Positions 8,649 to 17,403 of a stretch of DNA of 60,977 nucleotides are shown one piece after another. The position numbers and the translations under genes are program-made. The stretch covers positions 1 to 60,977 of the forward strand of contig DYLU01000010.1 of assembly GCA_020721905.1 (NCBI GenBank), read 5' to 3'. Numbering within the stretch: the first letter of the stretch is position 1; each line of letters begins with the position of its first letter. Below the pieces are notes generated by a model that worked only from the letters and a program-made list of their open reading frames with translations, did not search any database and had not been told where the DNA came from. This DNA is from Leptospira biflexa. GTDB lineage: Bacteria; Spirochaetota; UBA4802; UB4802.

Positions 8649-10187
8649 ATGAAAGTCAAAAGTATTGCCTATTTATATGCCGCATACAATCCTTTAATCC
8701 GGCGAAGAGCTGTACTGTTATATATAATGGACATAATTATACTTTGTTTGGTTCTACCAGTTCCATTTCTGATTCTTATTATTCGCGGTGATTTTTTTAG
8801 GCCATTTATTATTGGTATTGCACCAATTGCAGGTTCTTTAATTAGTATTGTAACCTTGCGAAAAGGTATATACTATTTTTCAGCAAATATTACATCGCTT
8901 GCTACTTCGGTAGCCACTTTGCTGGGAATATACCTGCAATATATGGGTTCATCAGGTATAGGGTATTCTTCAATGATATATATTATGCCAGCGGAGATTG
9001 TGTTTGCATCGCTATTCTGTAGCAGGCTGTGGACTACTGGAATTGCTGTGATATTTTTCTTAAGTAATATCATCTTCTATTATTTCAATAATTTGCAGGG
9101 GATAATTGATAAGAAGATTCTATTTACAGGTTTAATAGATAGCAGTCTTTCAATAGCTTTTTGTTTTGTTCTGTCATTTCTGATTGTTAAAATTATGAAA
9201 GATTCAATGAATGAAATTCAAATTGAATCTGATAAAAATAAGGAACAGTATAGAAAGTTAAAAGAACTTATAATAGCTGTTCAGCAGGTAGCTGCAAATT
9301 TAAAAGAAGCATCCGCCAACATGCGTGATATGACGGGCAGGTTATCTGAAGAGGCGCAGAGTCAGGCAGCATCTGTTGAAGAGGTTACATCAGCCATTGA
9401 AGAAGTCAATGCCAGTATGGATTTAGTAAATCAGCATGTTAAGGATCAAACAGTAAACCTTGAAATGCTGGATTCCATGACAGATAATTTTACTGAACTA
9501 TTTGGCCAGCTACGACAAACTATAGATACCGTAGCCCATAAAATATATACCACAGCAGAGCAATCACGAAATAATGAGAAAACCCTGGAAGAACTTAATA
9601 TAACAATGCAGGAAGTTGGTGTTAAATCTCAGCAGATGAATTCAGTAGCAGAAGTTATTGATACCATAGCCGAACAGATAAGCCTGCTGGCACTTAATGC
9701 TTCAATTGAGGCTGCGCGTGCGGGTGAAGCAGGAAGAGGATTTGCCGTTGTTGCAGATGAGATTTCAAAGTTATCAGATCAAACAGGAGAAAGCTTAAAG
9801 GAAATTTACAATTTAACTAAAGAAACGGAAACGCAGATACAGAAAGGAATAAAAATTGTTCATGAAACAGTGAAAGCAATGAGTGTTGTTATACATAATG
9901 TAAATGAGACATCACATGATATTCAAAACATAAGTAAAAATATGGCAATGCAAATTGAAAATAATAAAACTATAAGTGATAGGACAAAAGAAACACATCA
10001 GCATGCAGATGAAATACATTATTCTGTTTCCGAACAGATGATAGCACTTGGTGAAGTGGCAAAATCCATTACCATGATAAATGATTATACCCAGGACCTT
10101 AGTAATGCTGTCATTAATCTTCTTGACATTGCAAAAATTGTTGATACTGAGGCACTCCGGTTGAAGGAAAAAACACAGATAACATAG
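8649..10187 (+). CDS. methyl-accepting chemotaxis protein with polytopic membrane sensor
   Basis: 512 aa. The N-terminal ~185 residues contain about six hydrophobic helices with very short loops, so there is no large periplasmic sensor. The remainder is a long coiled coil with the highly conserved signalling tip [19 protein letters not shown] followed by [11 protein letters not shown]. No HAMP domain is evident between membrane and coil. It would feed CheA/CheW; the membrane domain may sense a lipophilic ligand, membrane state or energy level. ATG 8649 follows GAGGGTAGAG. Two small hairpins follow the stop codon. Confidence 0.88.
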   Translation: MKVKSIAYLYAAYNPLIRRRAVLLYIMDIIILCLVLPVPFLILIIRGDFFRPFIIGIAPIAGSLISIVTLRKGIYYFSANITSLATSVATLLGIYLQYMGSSGIGYSSMIYIMPAEIVFASLFCSRLWTTGIAVIFFLSNIIFYYFNNLQGIIDKKILFTGLIDSSLSIAFCFVLSFLIVKIMKDSMNEIQIESDKNKEQYRKLKELIIAVQQVAANLKEASANMRDMTGRLSEEAQSQAASVEEVTSAIEEVNASMDLVNQHVKDQTVNLEMLDSMTDNFTELFGQLRQTIDTVAHKIYTTAEQSRNNEKTLEELNITMQEVGVKSQQMNSVAEVIDTIAEQISLLALNASIEAARAGEAGRGFAVVADEISKLSDQTGESLKEIYNLTKETETQIQKGIKIVHETVKAMSVVIHNVNETSHDIQNISKNMAMQIENNKTISDRTKETHQHADEIHYSVSEQMIALGEVAKSITMINDYTQDLSNAVINLLDIAKIVDTEALRLKEKTQIT

Positions 10188-10220
10188 CACGAGTGATGTG
10201 CTACTCACAATCAGTGAGTA
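10185..10220. repeat. paired inverted repeats after the chemoreceptor
   Basis: TAGCAC-N7-GTGCTA (10185-10203) is directly joined to TACTCAC-N5-GTGAGTA (10202-10220). No T-run follows, so they are poor intrinsic terminators. They could be an operator for the TetR gene starting 114 bases downstream. Confidence 0.4.
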
Positions 10221-10333
10221 TATCATGGTTAGCATAGTGTTGCGGGCAATACTTTTTATGTTTGAATGTATATACGGCATCAACAATCAAATATTCTCTT
10301 GACATACAAAATCCAATAGCAACAATACAGCCC

Positions 10334-10927
10334 ATGAAAAATGCACGGTCATTTCGTGAGTTAAAAAAATCTGAAAAAGAAAACAGGAAAAAAATTATTA
10401 TTGATGCTGCAGAACGCGTATTTGCATCCAGGCCTTTCAATCAGGTAACAATGCGCGATATAGCTAAAGAGGCAGGCATAACAGCGGGTGCCATTTATCG
10501 CTATTTCCCGGACCAGCAGTCATTGTTTGTGGAAGCTTTCCTGCAGGGTGCAGAAAAAATAATCAGTGATCTTGAACAGGTTATTTCCCGCAGTAAAAAT
10601 CCTTTGAAAGATACTATCACCACATTTTTGAAATTTCTGATAAAACATGATCAGTATTTCAGGATGATGACACATTTTATGCTGGATGCACATGTAAACC
10701 AGGATCTTGTTGAAAAGCTTAATGAGGCAGAGCGCAGATTGCTGGATCAGTTTACAAAGCTATTTGATCGAAGCCAGCATGCCAGGCTGCTTGCTCATAG
10801 TTTATTTGCTGCAATGAATGGCGTTGTGATCACATTTCACAATTATCCTGGCAGAAGCCAGAAAGACATACACCGGCATATTAACAGGCTGGGAAATATG
10901 CTGTACCGGTTATTTTCGCAACGATGA
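10334..10927 (+). CDS. TetR/AcrR family transcriptional regulator
   Basis: 197 aa from ATG 10334; a TTG at 10262 would add 24 residues with no family similarity. The N-terminal helix-turn-helix is typical: IIDAAERVFA, MRDIAKEAG, AGAIYRYFP. The rest is a helical ligand domain. It converges with the AidB-like acyl-CoA dehydrogenase and the 3' ends overlap by 18 bases. The likely target is that gene, whose promoter has palindromes at 12601-12624; the ligand would then be an acyl-CoA or fatty acid, by analogy with FadR/PsrA-type TetR proteins. This is inference. Confidence 0.88.
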   Translation: MKNARSFRELKKSEKENRKKIIIDAAERVFASRPFNQVTMRDIAKEAGITAGAIYRYFPDQQSLFVEAFLQGAEKIISDLEQVISRSKNPLKDTITTFLKFLIKHDQYFRMMTHFMLDAHVNQDLVEKLNEAERRLLDQFTKLFDRSQHARLLAHSLFAAMNGVVITFHNYPGRSQKDIHRHINRLGNMLYRLFSQR

Positions 10928-12511
10928 AACCACCTGTGCATCTTCAACTTCGTGTAGCGCACAGTTTTGAAATTCATGCAAAAGATTATGGCAAGCATTC
11001 TCCCACATATTACAAAGATATTCGTTTTCCTGTCCAGGGTAAATAAAATTACTCTGCAAACATTCCGTAAATGATGCAGCAATCTCATTAATTGATTGGT
11101 TGCCCGCATTGTAAAGAAGGTCGTGAATAAAGTCACCTACCGGGTACCATGACGAAGCTCGCTGAATGTCGCGATACATTTGTGTTAACAGCACATTGCG
11201 GGGGCCTTCCCACAATTCATTGATCATCATATCACGGAAAAGCCGGGGCAGGCTTGAAAAATCTTCCATAACGCCATGGCCACCAAATACTGAAATTGCT
11301 TTTCGTAAAATATCAGTTGCATCCCATGAAGCAACAATCTTCTGCAGCATGATAAGGATGCGAACCCGGAAACGCTCTTTCTGAATTTCTATATCTTCAT
11401 CTGTCACAAGACCGCCTTTTAATCCGCCCGGTAATGACTGAAACATCTGATAAATTTTAAATGCACCAGCCAGTGTACGTTGTGCATGGTGATTAATTTC
11501 ATTAAGCTGTCGTTTGAGCAGTGGAAATTGGTTAATGGGAAATCCAAATGCGGTCCTGAACTGTGCATACTGTGTTGCTTCTCGTGCGGCACGTATCATG
11601 GCTGCTGCAGCTGATAGCCCTACTGTCAGCCGTGAGTGTGTCAGAACTATGCCTACTACATTAGCAATTCCTCGTTCTATTGGTCCGGTTTTATAGGCAA
11701 TAGCTCCATTGAATGTGATCTCTGCTGTGGGAAGTTCGGCTGTTCCCATCTTCCATTTAATCCTGTCGATAGTATATTCATTGCGCTTTTCATTTTTCTT
11801 ATCAATCCATGATGGCATGACAAAAAGGCCAACATGCTCAGTTCCCTCCGGACGCGCAGTAATGACAACATAATCGGCGTGTGTTGCAGAGCAGAAAAAC
11901 TTTTTCCCGTATAAAAGCCAGTGGTCGCCATCCTCAATTGCTTCAAGATCATTTGCAGCAACATCTGATCCCCCCTGAATTTCTGATAAGTACTGTGCAC
12001 CAATTGCAAACTCCCCACCAGTGCCTTCTTTACAATGATGTAATATTTTCTCAAGTTCAGGATGGTCATGGTACTTTTCCAGAAGTGCAACCAGTCCTTC
12101 AGTACATACCAGGGGGCACGCAATGCCTGCTTCCCCATTCTGGTAAATCAGGATTAATTTTACCAAACGTTCCCACGGCAATGTTTTAGATGAAAATAAG
12201 CCCTGGCCAAATACTTCCTTTTCCATTTCTTCAAGTTCTTTTGGACGTACAATGCGGTCTATCCTGTGATTATGCCCATCGTAATGTTGCATGAAAATTC
12301 TGTTGTGCGGTTGTGCTATTGTATCAGCAATGTCACGCCATCGGTATGAAGCTAATTTTGAAAGCTTACGGGCAGCATGGTCAATCTTTTCAAAATCATC
12401 TTTTGCAAAATACTTGGTTACCTTTTGCAAAAATAGATCATCTGCATAATAGTCCACGTTTTGACGCCAGTTTAGATATTCATCAAAGTTGTAAGTAGTA
12501 TTACGTGCCAT
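10910..12511 (-). CDS. AidB-like acyl-CoA dehydrogenase
   Basis: 533 aa flavoprotein, longer than the ~380 aa canonical enzymes and closer to the AidB/large ACAD group. Seen: FAD-side motif YLSEIQGGSDVAAN around residue 175, a middle beta domain, and a C-terminal helical domain with VFGGHGVMED and ELWEGPRNV, where the Glu is the probable catalytic base. It would oxidise an acyl-CoA alpha-beta bond, though AidB members may have other roles such as protection of DNA. ATG 12511 is preceded by a ribosome site (AGGAGGC on the minus strand). It has its own promoter with overlapping palindromes. Confidence 0.85.
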   Translation of the reverse strand: MARNTTYNFDEYLNWRQNVDYYADDLFLQKVTKYFAKDDFEKIDHAARKLSKLASYRWRDIADTIAQPHNRIFMQHYDGHNHRIDRIVRPKELEEMEKEVFGQGLFSSKTLPWERLVKLILIYQNGEAGIACPLVCTEGLVALLEKYHDHPELEKILHHCKEGTGGEFAIGAQYLSEIQGGSDVAANDLEAIEDGDHWLLYGKKFFCSATHADYVVITARPEGTEHVGLFVMPSWIDKKNEKRNEYTIDRIKWKMGTAELPTAEITFNGAIAYKTGPIERGIANVVGIVLTHSRLTVGLSAAAAMIRAAREATQYAQFRTAFGFPINQFPLLKRQLNEINHHAQRTLAGAFKIYQMFQSLPGGLKGGLVTDEDIEIQKERFRVRILIMLQKIVASWDATDILRKAISVFGGHGVMEDFSSLPRLFRDMMINELWEGPRNVLLTQMYRDIQRASSWYPVGDFIHDLLYNAGNQSINEIAASFTECLQSNFIYPGQENEYLCNMWENACHNLLHEFQNCALHEVEDAQVVSSLRK

Positions 12512-12926
12512 AAAGCCTCCTTAAAAATAGTATGTATTCGTATTATTTCTTACCCTTTCTCCATCCTTTTTTTTGCTGGTTATAATAAAAATAAACATTG
12601 TTTACATAAGTAAATATTATTTACAATATTATGTTTTGTCAATCATTAATGTACGTATGGATAAAAATTCTTATTTTTGTTATAACATGACATGGCATCC
12701 TCCAATTTAAACCAATAGTTTTGCTAATTCAGTGCTCGGTTAAAATTGAGGCCAGTATATCTTTGGTTTTTCCTTGCCTTCCAATATTTATTGTTGCATT
12801 GGAACAAAACAATTGATACTGTAACTGGTGGGTACACTATTAATATTTCATACCGCATACTGAAATTATGGCGTTCAGTTTAACGGGTATTTTTTGAAAG
12901 TTATACTTTTAAAAGATGCATAGTAT
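12512..12926. other. 415-bp intergenic region
   Basis: It holds the promoter and operator of the acyl-CoA dehydrogenase at its left end. The right two thirds are AT-rich, with no ORF of note and only a weak CCAAT/ATTGG inverted repeat near 12780-12802; a promoter for the gene at 12927 must lie here but is not obvious. Confidence 0.5.
12601..12642 (-). promoter_or_regulatory. promoter with overlapping palindromic operators
   Basis: On the minus strand TTGACA (12637-12642), a 17-base spacer and TAATAT (12614-12619) form a sigma-70 type promoter for the acyl-CoA dehydrogenase. GTAAATATTATTTAC (12610-12624, perfect 7+1+7 palindrome) covers the -10, and TTTACATAAGTAAA (12601-12614, 5+4+5) lies just after it. 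Three TTTAC half-sites in alternating orientation suit binding of dimeric repressors, most simply the TetR protein encoded next door. Confidence 0.6.
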
Positions 12927-13763
12927 ATGAATGAAAATGAATTAACAAAAATATATGAATTAATACTGCAACGCCTGCAGCACACTTTTACCGTAGATAA
13001 CTCGGTGATGCATTTTGTTGAATCAACATTAGGGATTGATCCACGGGAACTTCCTGAACAGGTATTTAATGATAATGGCATTATTGATCTTGTTATAGTA
13101 CCTGATGTCAGTTTCAGGAAACTTATTGAACCATATATACCAATGTCCGGTTTAAAAAGGGAGGATGTGGCAAAGATAGCAGGAAACATTGAAAAAGCTG
13201 TACAGTATATATCCATTAATATAGAAGGGAAAATTGTCAATTATAGCAACCCGTCGTATTGCAGTGCATTTATACATAAACTGTATTTGCATAAGGGAAA
13301 TATAGCCATTTCCCCGCAACAAGATTTATTTACTAAGTATATTGCAGCACGTATAGCAATACGACTATATGCAAAAAATCATGATTTACAAATGCTGCAA
13401 AAAATTACAGATGCTCTGGCAGGCGAATATGCAGAATCATTGTTGCATGATGCAATAAAGTTATATACAAGCATTGTATATGATGAAACAGATATATATA
13501 CTGCATTGTCACTACATAAGCAGCATTTACAAAAGCAGTTGTGGGATATGTATGAATTTCATAGACTTATGGAATCCTATAGTATGGAATTTTTAATGTC
13601 AATGCGTAAAACTTTTCCCGTAGTTGATCCTATCAAAGTACAGTATCACATAAAACTCATTGATGCAATGAGTATTGCTCTTTTTGGCAGGCCTATAAAA
13701 AGTTTTGCTCCGGAAATTGAAATTGATATTGATAACTACAGAGATTTACTGAATACTATTTAG
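12927..13763 (+). CDS. conserved-looking protein of unknown function
   Basis: 278 aa, not recognised. It appears soluble, with no signal peptide or membrane segment, and is mostly alpha-helical by composition, rich in Tyr, His and Ile. No P-loop or metal-binding motif was found. Codon use resembles that of its neighbours. It is transcribed alone, ATG 12927, without a clear ribosome site, and converges with the ATPase gene with a 5-base gap. Confidence 0.6.
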   Translation: MNENELTKIYELILQRLQHTFTVDNSVMHFVESTLGIDPRELPEQVFNDNGIIDLVIVPDVSFRKLIEPYIPMSGLKREDVAKIAGNIEKAVQYISINIEGKIVNYSNPSYCSAFIHKLYLHKGNIAISPQQDLFTKYIAARIAIRLYAKNHDLQMLQKITDALAGEYAESLLHDAIKLYTSIVYDETDIYTALSLHKQHLQKQLWDMYEFHRLMESYSMEFLMSMRKTFPVVDPIKVQYHIKLIDAMSIALFGRPIKSFAPEIEIDIDNYRDLLNTI

Positions 13764-13768
13764 CAGTA

Positions 13769-14296
13769 TTACTGGTTCAGCGTGAAATCATTGATAATAA
13801 GTATGTCAGTAAATCCTTCAAGCTTACCGGGCAACTCCTTTTTGTTATATAATTGCCTGATGACATATTCAGGTATTGTAAGACTCAGTCTTTTGCTTTG
13901 TGCAATACATGTTTCAAGCGGTGTATCCAGAAAAATGGCGCCTATAGTTTTTCTATTTTCCTTTGCAATATTGATAAACCGCTGTCGGGATTTTTTTGTC
14001 ATAAATGTGTTGATTATTAATACATTGCGCTTGTTCTGAATAAAGTGTTCAGTTATCTTGCGCTCAACATGTTTGGCAAGCACATCATCTTCTTCATTAA
14101 ATTTTTCTGCTGCCCATGGTTCACCAAAATGTGTCATTTCATACATAAGTTTTCTAAGCTCCAGCCGTGATATACGATATAATCCTGAATTTTTAAAATA
14201 CATATTTGCAAATTCAGTTTTTCCCGAACCATAAAGGCCACACAGAAGAACTATATTGTACGTTTTAAATTTTTCTATGGCTTCATAGTATTTCAT
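13769..14296 (-). CDS. small P-loop ATPase / zeta-toxin-like kinase
   Basis: 175 aa. Walker A LYGSGKTEF near the N-terminus (about residues 19-27) and a downstream LIINTFMTK strand and FLDTPLETCIAQ segment resemble AAA_33 polynucleotide or sugar kinases in which the lid carries arginines (here SKRLSL). The start at 14296 is chosen because GGAGGG lies eight bases upstream; an in-frame ATG at 14311 overlaps that site. It could phosphorylate a nucleotide or small molecule; no antitoxin-like partner is adjacent, so a toxin role is unsupported. Confidence 0.65.
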   Translation of the reverse strand: MKYYEAIEKFKTYNIVLLCGLYGSGKTEFANMYFKNSGLYRISRLELRKLMYEMTHFGEPWAAEKFNEEDDVLAKHVERKITEHFIQNKRNVLIINTFMTKKSRQRFINIAKENRKTIGAIFLDTPLETCIAQSKRLSLTIPEYVIRQLYNKKELPGKLEGFTDILIINDFTLNQ

Positions 14297-14473
14297 GTGG
14301 TTACCCTCCAACTATAGTATCGTATTCCGGGGTACTGCCAGGCTTATCCTGTCATTACGTATGCCTTACCAACACGGGAATATCATTTTCTATGAAACGA
14401 TTAAACGTGCGCAAAACGGCACAATGATTCCATGCGTTAAAAAGGTGTTACTATTATAGAATATCGGCATGAG

Positions 14474-15427
14474 CTAATGGTTGTCAACAATTATTACCTG
14501 GTTACTATCGCCCCATTTAATTTTTGCAATGCAGGCATCCATGTTGGGAACCAGCACATCATTTTGTATACGGCCACGCAATGGAGTTGCTCTGTATTCT
14601 TTTATCAGCACAGGATTGCCTGAGGCAGTTGTGGGATACTGTGCATATTCAACCACAAACAATGGCGTATTGTATTTATACGCACTTTTTGCAGATTCAA
14701 AGCTTCCGGCATTGTTCTCTGTTTCAATGATGATGAGCGCATCAACCATGGCCGCAATCAGGCTGTTGCGTTTATATGAATTGTGCAGGGCATATTCCTG
14801 ATCGGGGGGGAATGGTGAAATAAAAAGCCATCGCGACATGTCGATAGTATCTTTTAAGATATCAGGTGGGGAAAGATGCTTTATGCCATACGGCAACATC
14901 ACCACCACATTACCTCCGTTTTCAGATGATCCTTTTAGTGCCATAGTTTGCGGACCTTTTGCCATTCCGTTGGTCACCGTGATTGAATGATGCGCTGCAA
15001 TAGATGCGGCATGATACGCTATATGAAATCCGCGTTCGCTTGCATTGTGATCAGAAAGTATCCCAACCTGTTTTGATTTCGTAAGGTCGGTATTGCCAAA
15101 CATATATAAAACCGGGGGAGGATAATCAATATTTTTTGCTATACGCTCCGGATAGCGGCTGTCAAAAAATAAAATTGGTTCAATGGAACTATCAATTAAA
15201 TCTTCATATTCCTTTTCAACTTTCTCAAACACCATTGGGATTTTTGCAATACATTGACTTAATTCCTGTGTCAGGCCGGTTTCAAAGGCTATTGCGTTTG
15301 GCTCAAGATCCAGTATATCATACAAAGAAAGATGAAGGTTGGAAAGCGCAGTATGGATTTTTTGTAATGATGTTATGCCAATACCTTCAACGTGAGTTAA
15401 TGCTAACCATAATCTTGTGTCATTCAT
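14474..15427 (-). CDS. divergent DprA/Smf-like DNA-processing protein
   Basis: 317 aa. The overall plan fits DprA: an N-terminal helical SAM/HhH-like part (ALTHVEGIGITSLQKI), then YPERIAKNIDYPPPVLYMFG, a Rossmann core, and FPPDQ...YKRNSLIAAMVDALIIIE, the family's RN.IIA...D..ivvE region. The usual GSR motif after the first Rossmann strand is replaced by ILSDHNASERG, and the GLA.GID..AH motif by GMAKGPQTMAL, so ssDNA binding may be altered. DprA loads RecA on incoming ssDNA in natural transformation. A dispersed motif copy sits 3 bases before the ATG and another in the last codons. Confidence 0.72.
   Translation of the reverse strand: MNDTRLWLALTHVEGIGITSLQKIHTALSNLHLSLYDILDLEPNAIAFETGLTQELSQCIAKIPMVFEKVEKEYEDLIDSSIEPILFFDSRYPERIAKNIDYPPPVLYMFGNTDLTKSKQVGILSDHNASERGFHIAYHAASIAAHHSITVTNGMAKGPQTMALKGSSENGGNVVVMLPYGIKHLSPPDILKDTIDMSRWLFISPFPPDQEYALHNSYKRNSLIAAMVDALIIIETENNAGSFESAKSAYKYNTPLFVVEYAQYPTTASGNPVLIKEYRATPLRGRIQNDVLVPNMDACIAKIKWGDSNQVIIVDNH
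14498..14513 (+). repeat. dispersed motif copy 2
   Basis: CTGGTTACTATCGCCC, lying inside the final ~13 codons of the DprA-like gene. The core ACTATCGCCC is at 14504-14513. Confidence 0.7.
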
Positions 15428-15430
15428 AAT

Positions 15431-15446
15431 GGGCGATAGTTACCTG
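15431..15446 (-). repeat. dispersed motif copy 3
   Basis: GGGCGATAGTTACCTG, perfect complement of the consensus CAGGTAACTATCGCCC, ending three bases before the ATG of the DprA-like gene. In that gene's sense the motif also supplies the only AGG near the start. Confidence 0.75.
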
Positions 15447-15449
15447 CAT

Positions 15450-15616
15450 AGTAATCTTTTGTTTACAGTAACAAAATACAGTGCAATTACATCAACTCTT
15501 TTTTGTTAACTTGCAAAGAAAAGTAGAGAGTTAACAGGTAAATTTTAAATTGACAAAACAGTTTAGAAGGAATACTACTGTGACAATCTTTTGTTATAAG
15601 CGATAACAAAAGATTG
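15450..15616. promoter_or_regulatory. iterated TTTTGTTA/TAACAAAA sites and 14-bp perfect hairpin
   Basis: CAATCTTTTGTTAT (15584-15597) is perfectly complementary to ATAACAAAAGATTG (15603-15616) across a 5-base gap, with no T-run after it. Weaker relatives occur upstream: TTTTGTTTACAGTAACAAAA near 15454-15473 and TTTTTTGTTAAC near 15500. A TTGACA (15550-15555) with TACTAC 17 bases on is a possible promoter just ahead of the hairpin. The array looks like operators for the small secreted-protein gene or a 5'-UTR stem. Confidence 0.5.
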
Positions 15617-15670
15617 CATATTCGTGAAGAAAGGATTATGCAGAACCTTTTATGGTATGGAGGTAAAATA

Positions 15671-15946
15671 ATGAAAAAGTCAATGCAATACCTTTTAGCT
15701 GTTATTTGTATACTATTTCTTGCCAGCTATTCACTAACACTGGCACAGGATACCAAAAAAGCACGGGATGATGCAAAGGCAATTGAACAGGATTCAAAAA
15801 ATGCTAAGGATGATGCTGAAAAAGGGAATTACGGAGGTGCTCGTGAAAAAGCAGGTAAAGGCTTTGATGATTACTCAACACCGTATGAGGGAAATAACGA
15901 TTATGATATCCCCGAACCCGGCGAACCGGAAATAGATAATGAGTAA
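15671..15946 (+). CDS. small secreted charged protein
   Basis: 91 aa. The first 25 residues are a signal peptide with AQ after LTLAQ; the mature part is very hydrophilic, with Lys/Asp/Ala-rich repeats (KKARDDAKA, NAKDDAEKG) then a Gly/Tyr/Pro/Glu acidic tail. ATG 15671 has GGAGG eight bases before it; an in-frame ATG at 15638 gives no better signal. It is not a recognised family; it may be a periplasmic or outer-membrane associated small protein, and its own palindromic leader suggests tight regulation. Confidence 0.7.
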   Translation: MKKSMQYLLAVICILFLASYSLTLAQDTKKARDDAKAIEQDSKNAKDDAEKGNYGGAREKAGKGFDDYSTPYEGNNDYDIPEPGEPEIDNE

Positions 15947-16201
15947 TATGGTATATAGTATGTTACCATGATCCAGCGGTAAAACGGCGTGCTGATTCTA
16001 TCGTGCAACAATAATGTTGACAAAGCTATTCACATATATGAAAGTATATCTTTGCTGTTGTGCTCATGCAGAATGATCAATTTGATTTTACAATGAAGCA
16101 CATTATCCCGGTAATTCCCCGGCATTACAGATAGGGATATAAAAGTGGTTATCCAAAAAGTGATACCATTACATTATGGTAAAAAAATAAGAGGTGTTGG
16201 G

Positions 16202-16594
16202 ATGAAAAGTTTAAAACCAGGAAGGATGACTTCAATCCAGGAATTTGTAGGTTCAATTTTTGCTGTTGTGGTTGGTATAATGTGGTTGTTTTTTGTAACT
16301 TCATCAATGTCTGAAGCTGAAGATATTCCCCCGGCTTTTTTTTACTTTTTTGTATCTTTGGGTTTTGTTATTATTATTACAGGTATTGTTAAAGCGGTTC
16401 TTTCATATAAGAATGCGTTTGGTAAAAACCGATACTCATTATTAGATATTACTGATAGCTCTGAAGAACCTGACCCATTCAATTTTAAAAATGATAGCAG
16501 TATAACTGACACCATGCTCTACTGCCCACATTGTGGTACTTCAATTAAAAAAGACTATGACTTTTGCCCGGGTTGCGGGAGAAAATTAAAATAA
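16202..16594 (+). CDS. two-TM membrane protein with C-terminal zinc ribbon
   Basis: 130 aa from ATG 16202 (GAGGTG upstream); a GTG at 16145 would extend it. Two hydrophobic helices at about residues 15-33 and 45-65, then a cytoplasmic tail ending in a zinc-ribbon of the form CPHCG-N12-CPGCG. Such zinc-ribbon membrane proteins are common accessory proteins of unknown role. The crotonase gene follows 18 bases later and may be cotranscribed. Confidence 0.7.
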   Translation: MKSLKPGRMTSIQEFVGSIFAVVVGIMWLFFVTSSMSEAEDIPPAFFYFFVSLGFVIIITGIVKAVLSYKNAFGKNRYSLLDITDSSEEPDPFNFKNDSSITDTMLYCPHCGTSIKKDYDFCPGCGRKLK

Positions 16595-16612
16595 TGTATT
16601 ATAGAGGTTTCT

Positions 16613-17398
16613 GTGACACAAAAAATAACCATTGAGAAGAAAGGTCATATCCTGCTCATTGGGCTTAACCGGCCTGAAAAGCGCAATGCGTTTGATGTTG
16701 ATATGTATTGGGATTTAGCTAAAGCATACGGCATGCTGGATGCTGATGATGAGCTTCGTTGTGGTGTGCTTTTTGCCCATGGAGATCATTTTACCGGAGG
16801 GTTAGACCTGGTACAGTGGGTTGAGCCATTCAGCAAGGGTGAGTATCCCACACTGCCTGCTGACAGCAAGGATCCTTTTGGCATTGATGAGGATAACAGG
16901 GTGTCAAAACCTATTGTTTCTGCAGTGCAGGGTATATGCTTTACAGTGGGGTGGGAGCTTATGCTGGCAACGGATGTGCGTGTTGCTGCTACTAATGTGC
17001 GTTTGGCCCAGATTGAGGTAAAGCGAGGTATTTATCCTGTTGGCGGTGCAACGGTAAGGCTTTTTGAGGAAATAGGCTGGGGCAATGCCATGCGATATTT
17101 ACTCACCGGTGATGAGATGAATGCACAGGAAGCATATCGCCTGGGATTAGTACAGGAGATAGTTGATCCCGGCCAACAACTTCAAAGAGCTATTGAAATT
17201 GCCGAAGTAATTGCCAAACAGGCTCCACTGGGGGTCAGAGCCATACTGCGTTCGGCACGGCTTTCTCGTGTACAAGGGGCTAAAGCAGCACTGGCGCGGT
17301 TATTACCTGACCTTTTGCCTATTATGAAAAGTGAGGATGCGCAGGAAGGGGTCAAAGCTTTTATTGAGCGCCGGGAGGCTAACTTTAAGGGTAGGTAA
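16613..17398 (+). CDS. enoyl-CoA hydratase/isomerase family (crotonase)
   Basis: 261 aa crotonase fold. Oxyanion-hole segments are HFTGGLDL (about 63-70) and GICFTVGWEL (about 109-118). A Glu in QIEVKRGIYPVGGA occupies the usual catalytic Glu/Pro-Gly region. The C-terminal helix has FIERREANF, the family's FxERRxPxF. Start GTG 16613 with GAGG upstream. Reaction likely hydration or isomerisation of an enoyl-CoA in fatty acid or aromatic breakdown. The specific substrate is not evident. Confidence 0.88.
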   Translation: MTQKITIEKKGHILLIGLNRPEKRNAFDVDMYWDLAKAYGMLDADDELRCGVLFAHGDHFTGGLDLVQWVEPFSKGEYPTLPADSKDPFGIDEDNRVSKPIVSAVQGICFTVGWELMLATDVRVAATNVRLAQIEVKRGIYPVGGATVRLFEEIGWGNAMRYLLTGDEMNAQEAYRLGLVQEIVDPGQQLQRAIEIAEVIAKQAPLGVRAILRSARLSRVQGAKAALARLLPDLLPIMKSEDAQEGVKAFIERREANFKGR

Positions 17399-17403
17399 GT
17401 ATA

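Noticed and set aside
8591-8791. Small ORF overlapping the start of the chemoreceptor
   Set aside because: It is in another frame, lacks a ribosome site and lies within a clear membrane-protein gene.
13769-14296. Zeta-toxin of a toxin-antitoxin pair
   Set aside because: No adjacent short antitoxin gene; the P-loop protein alone does not support this.
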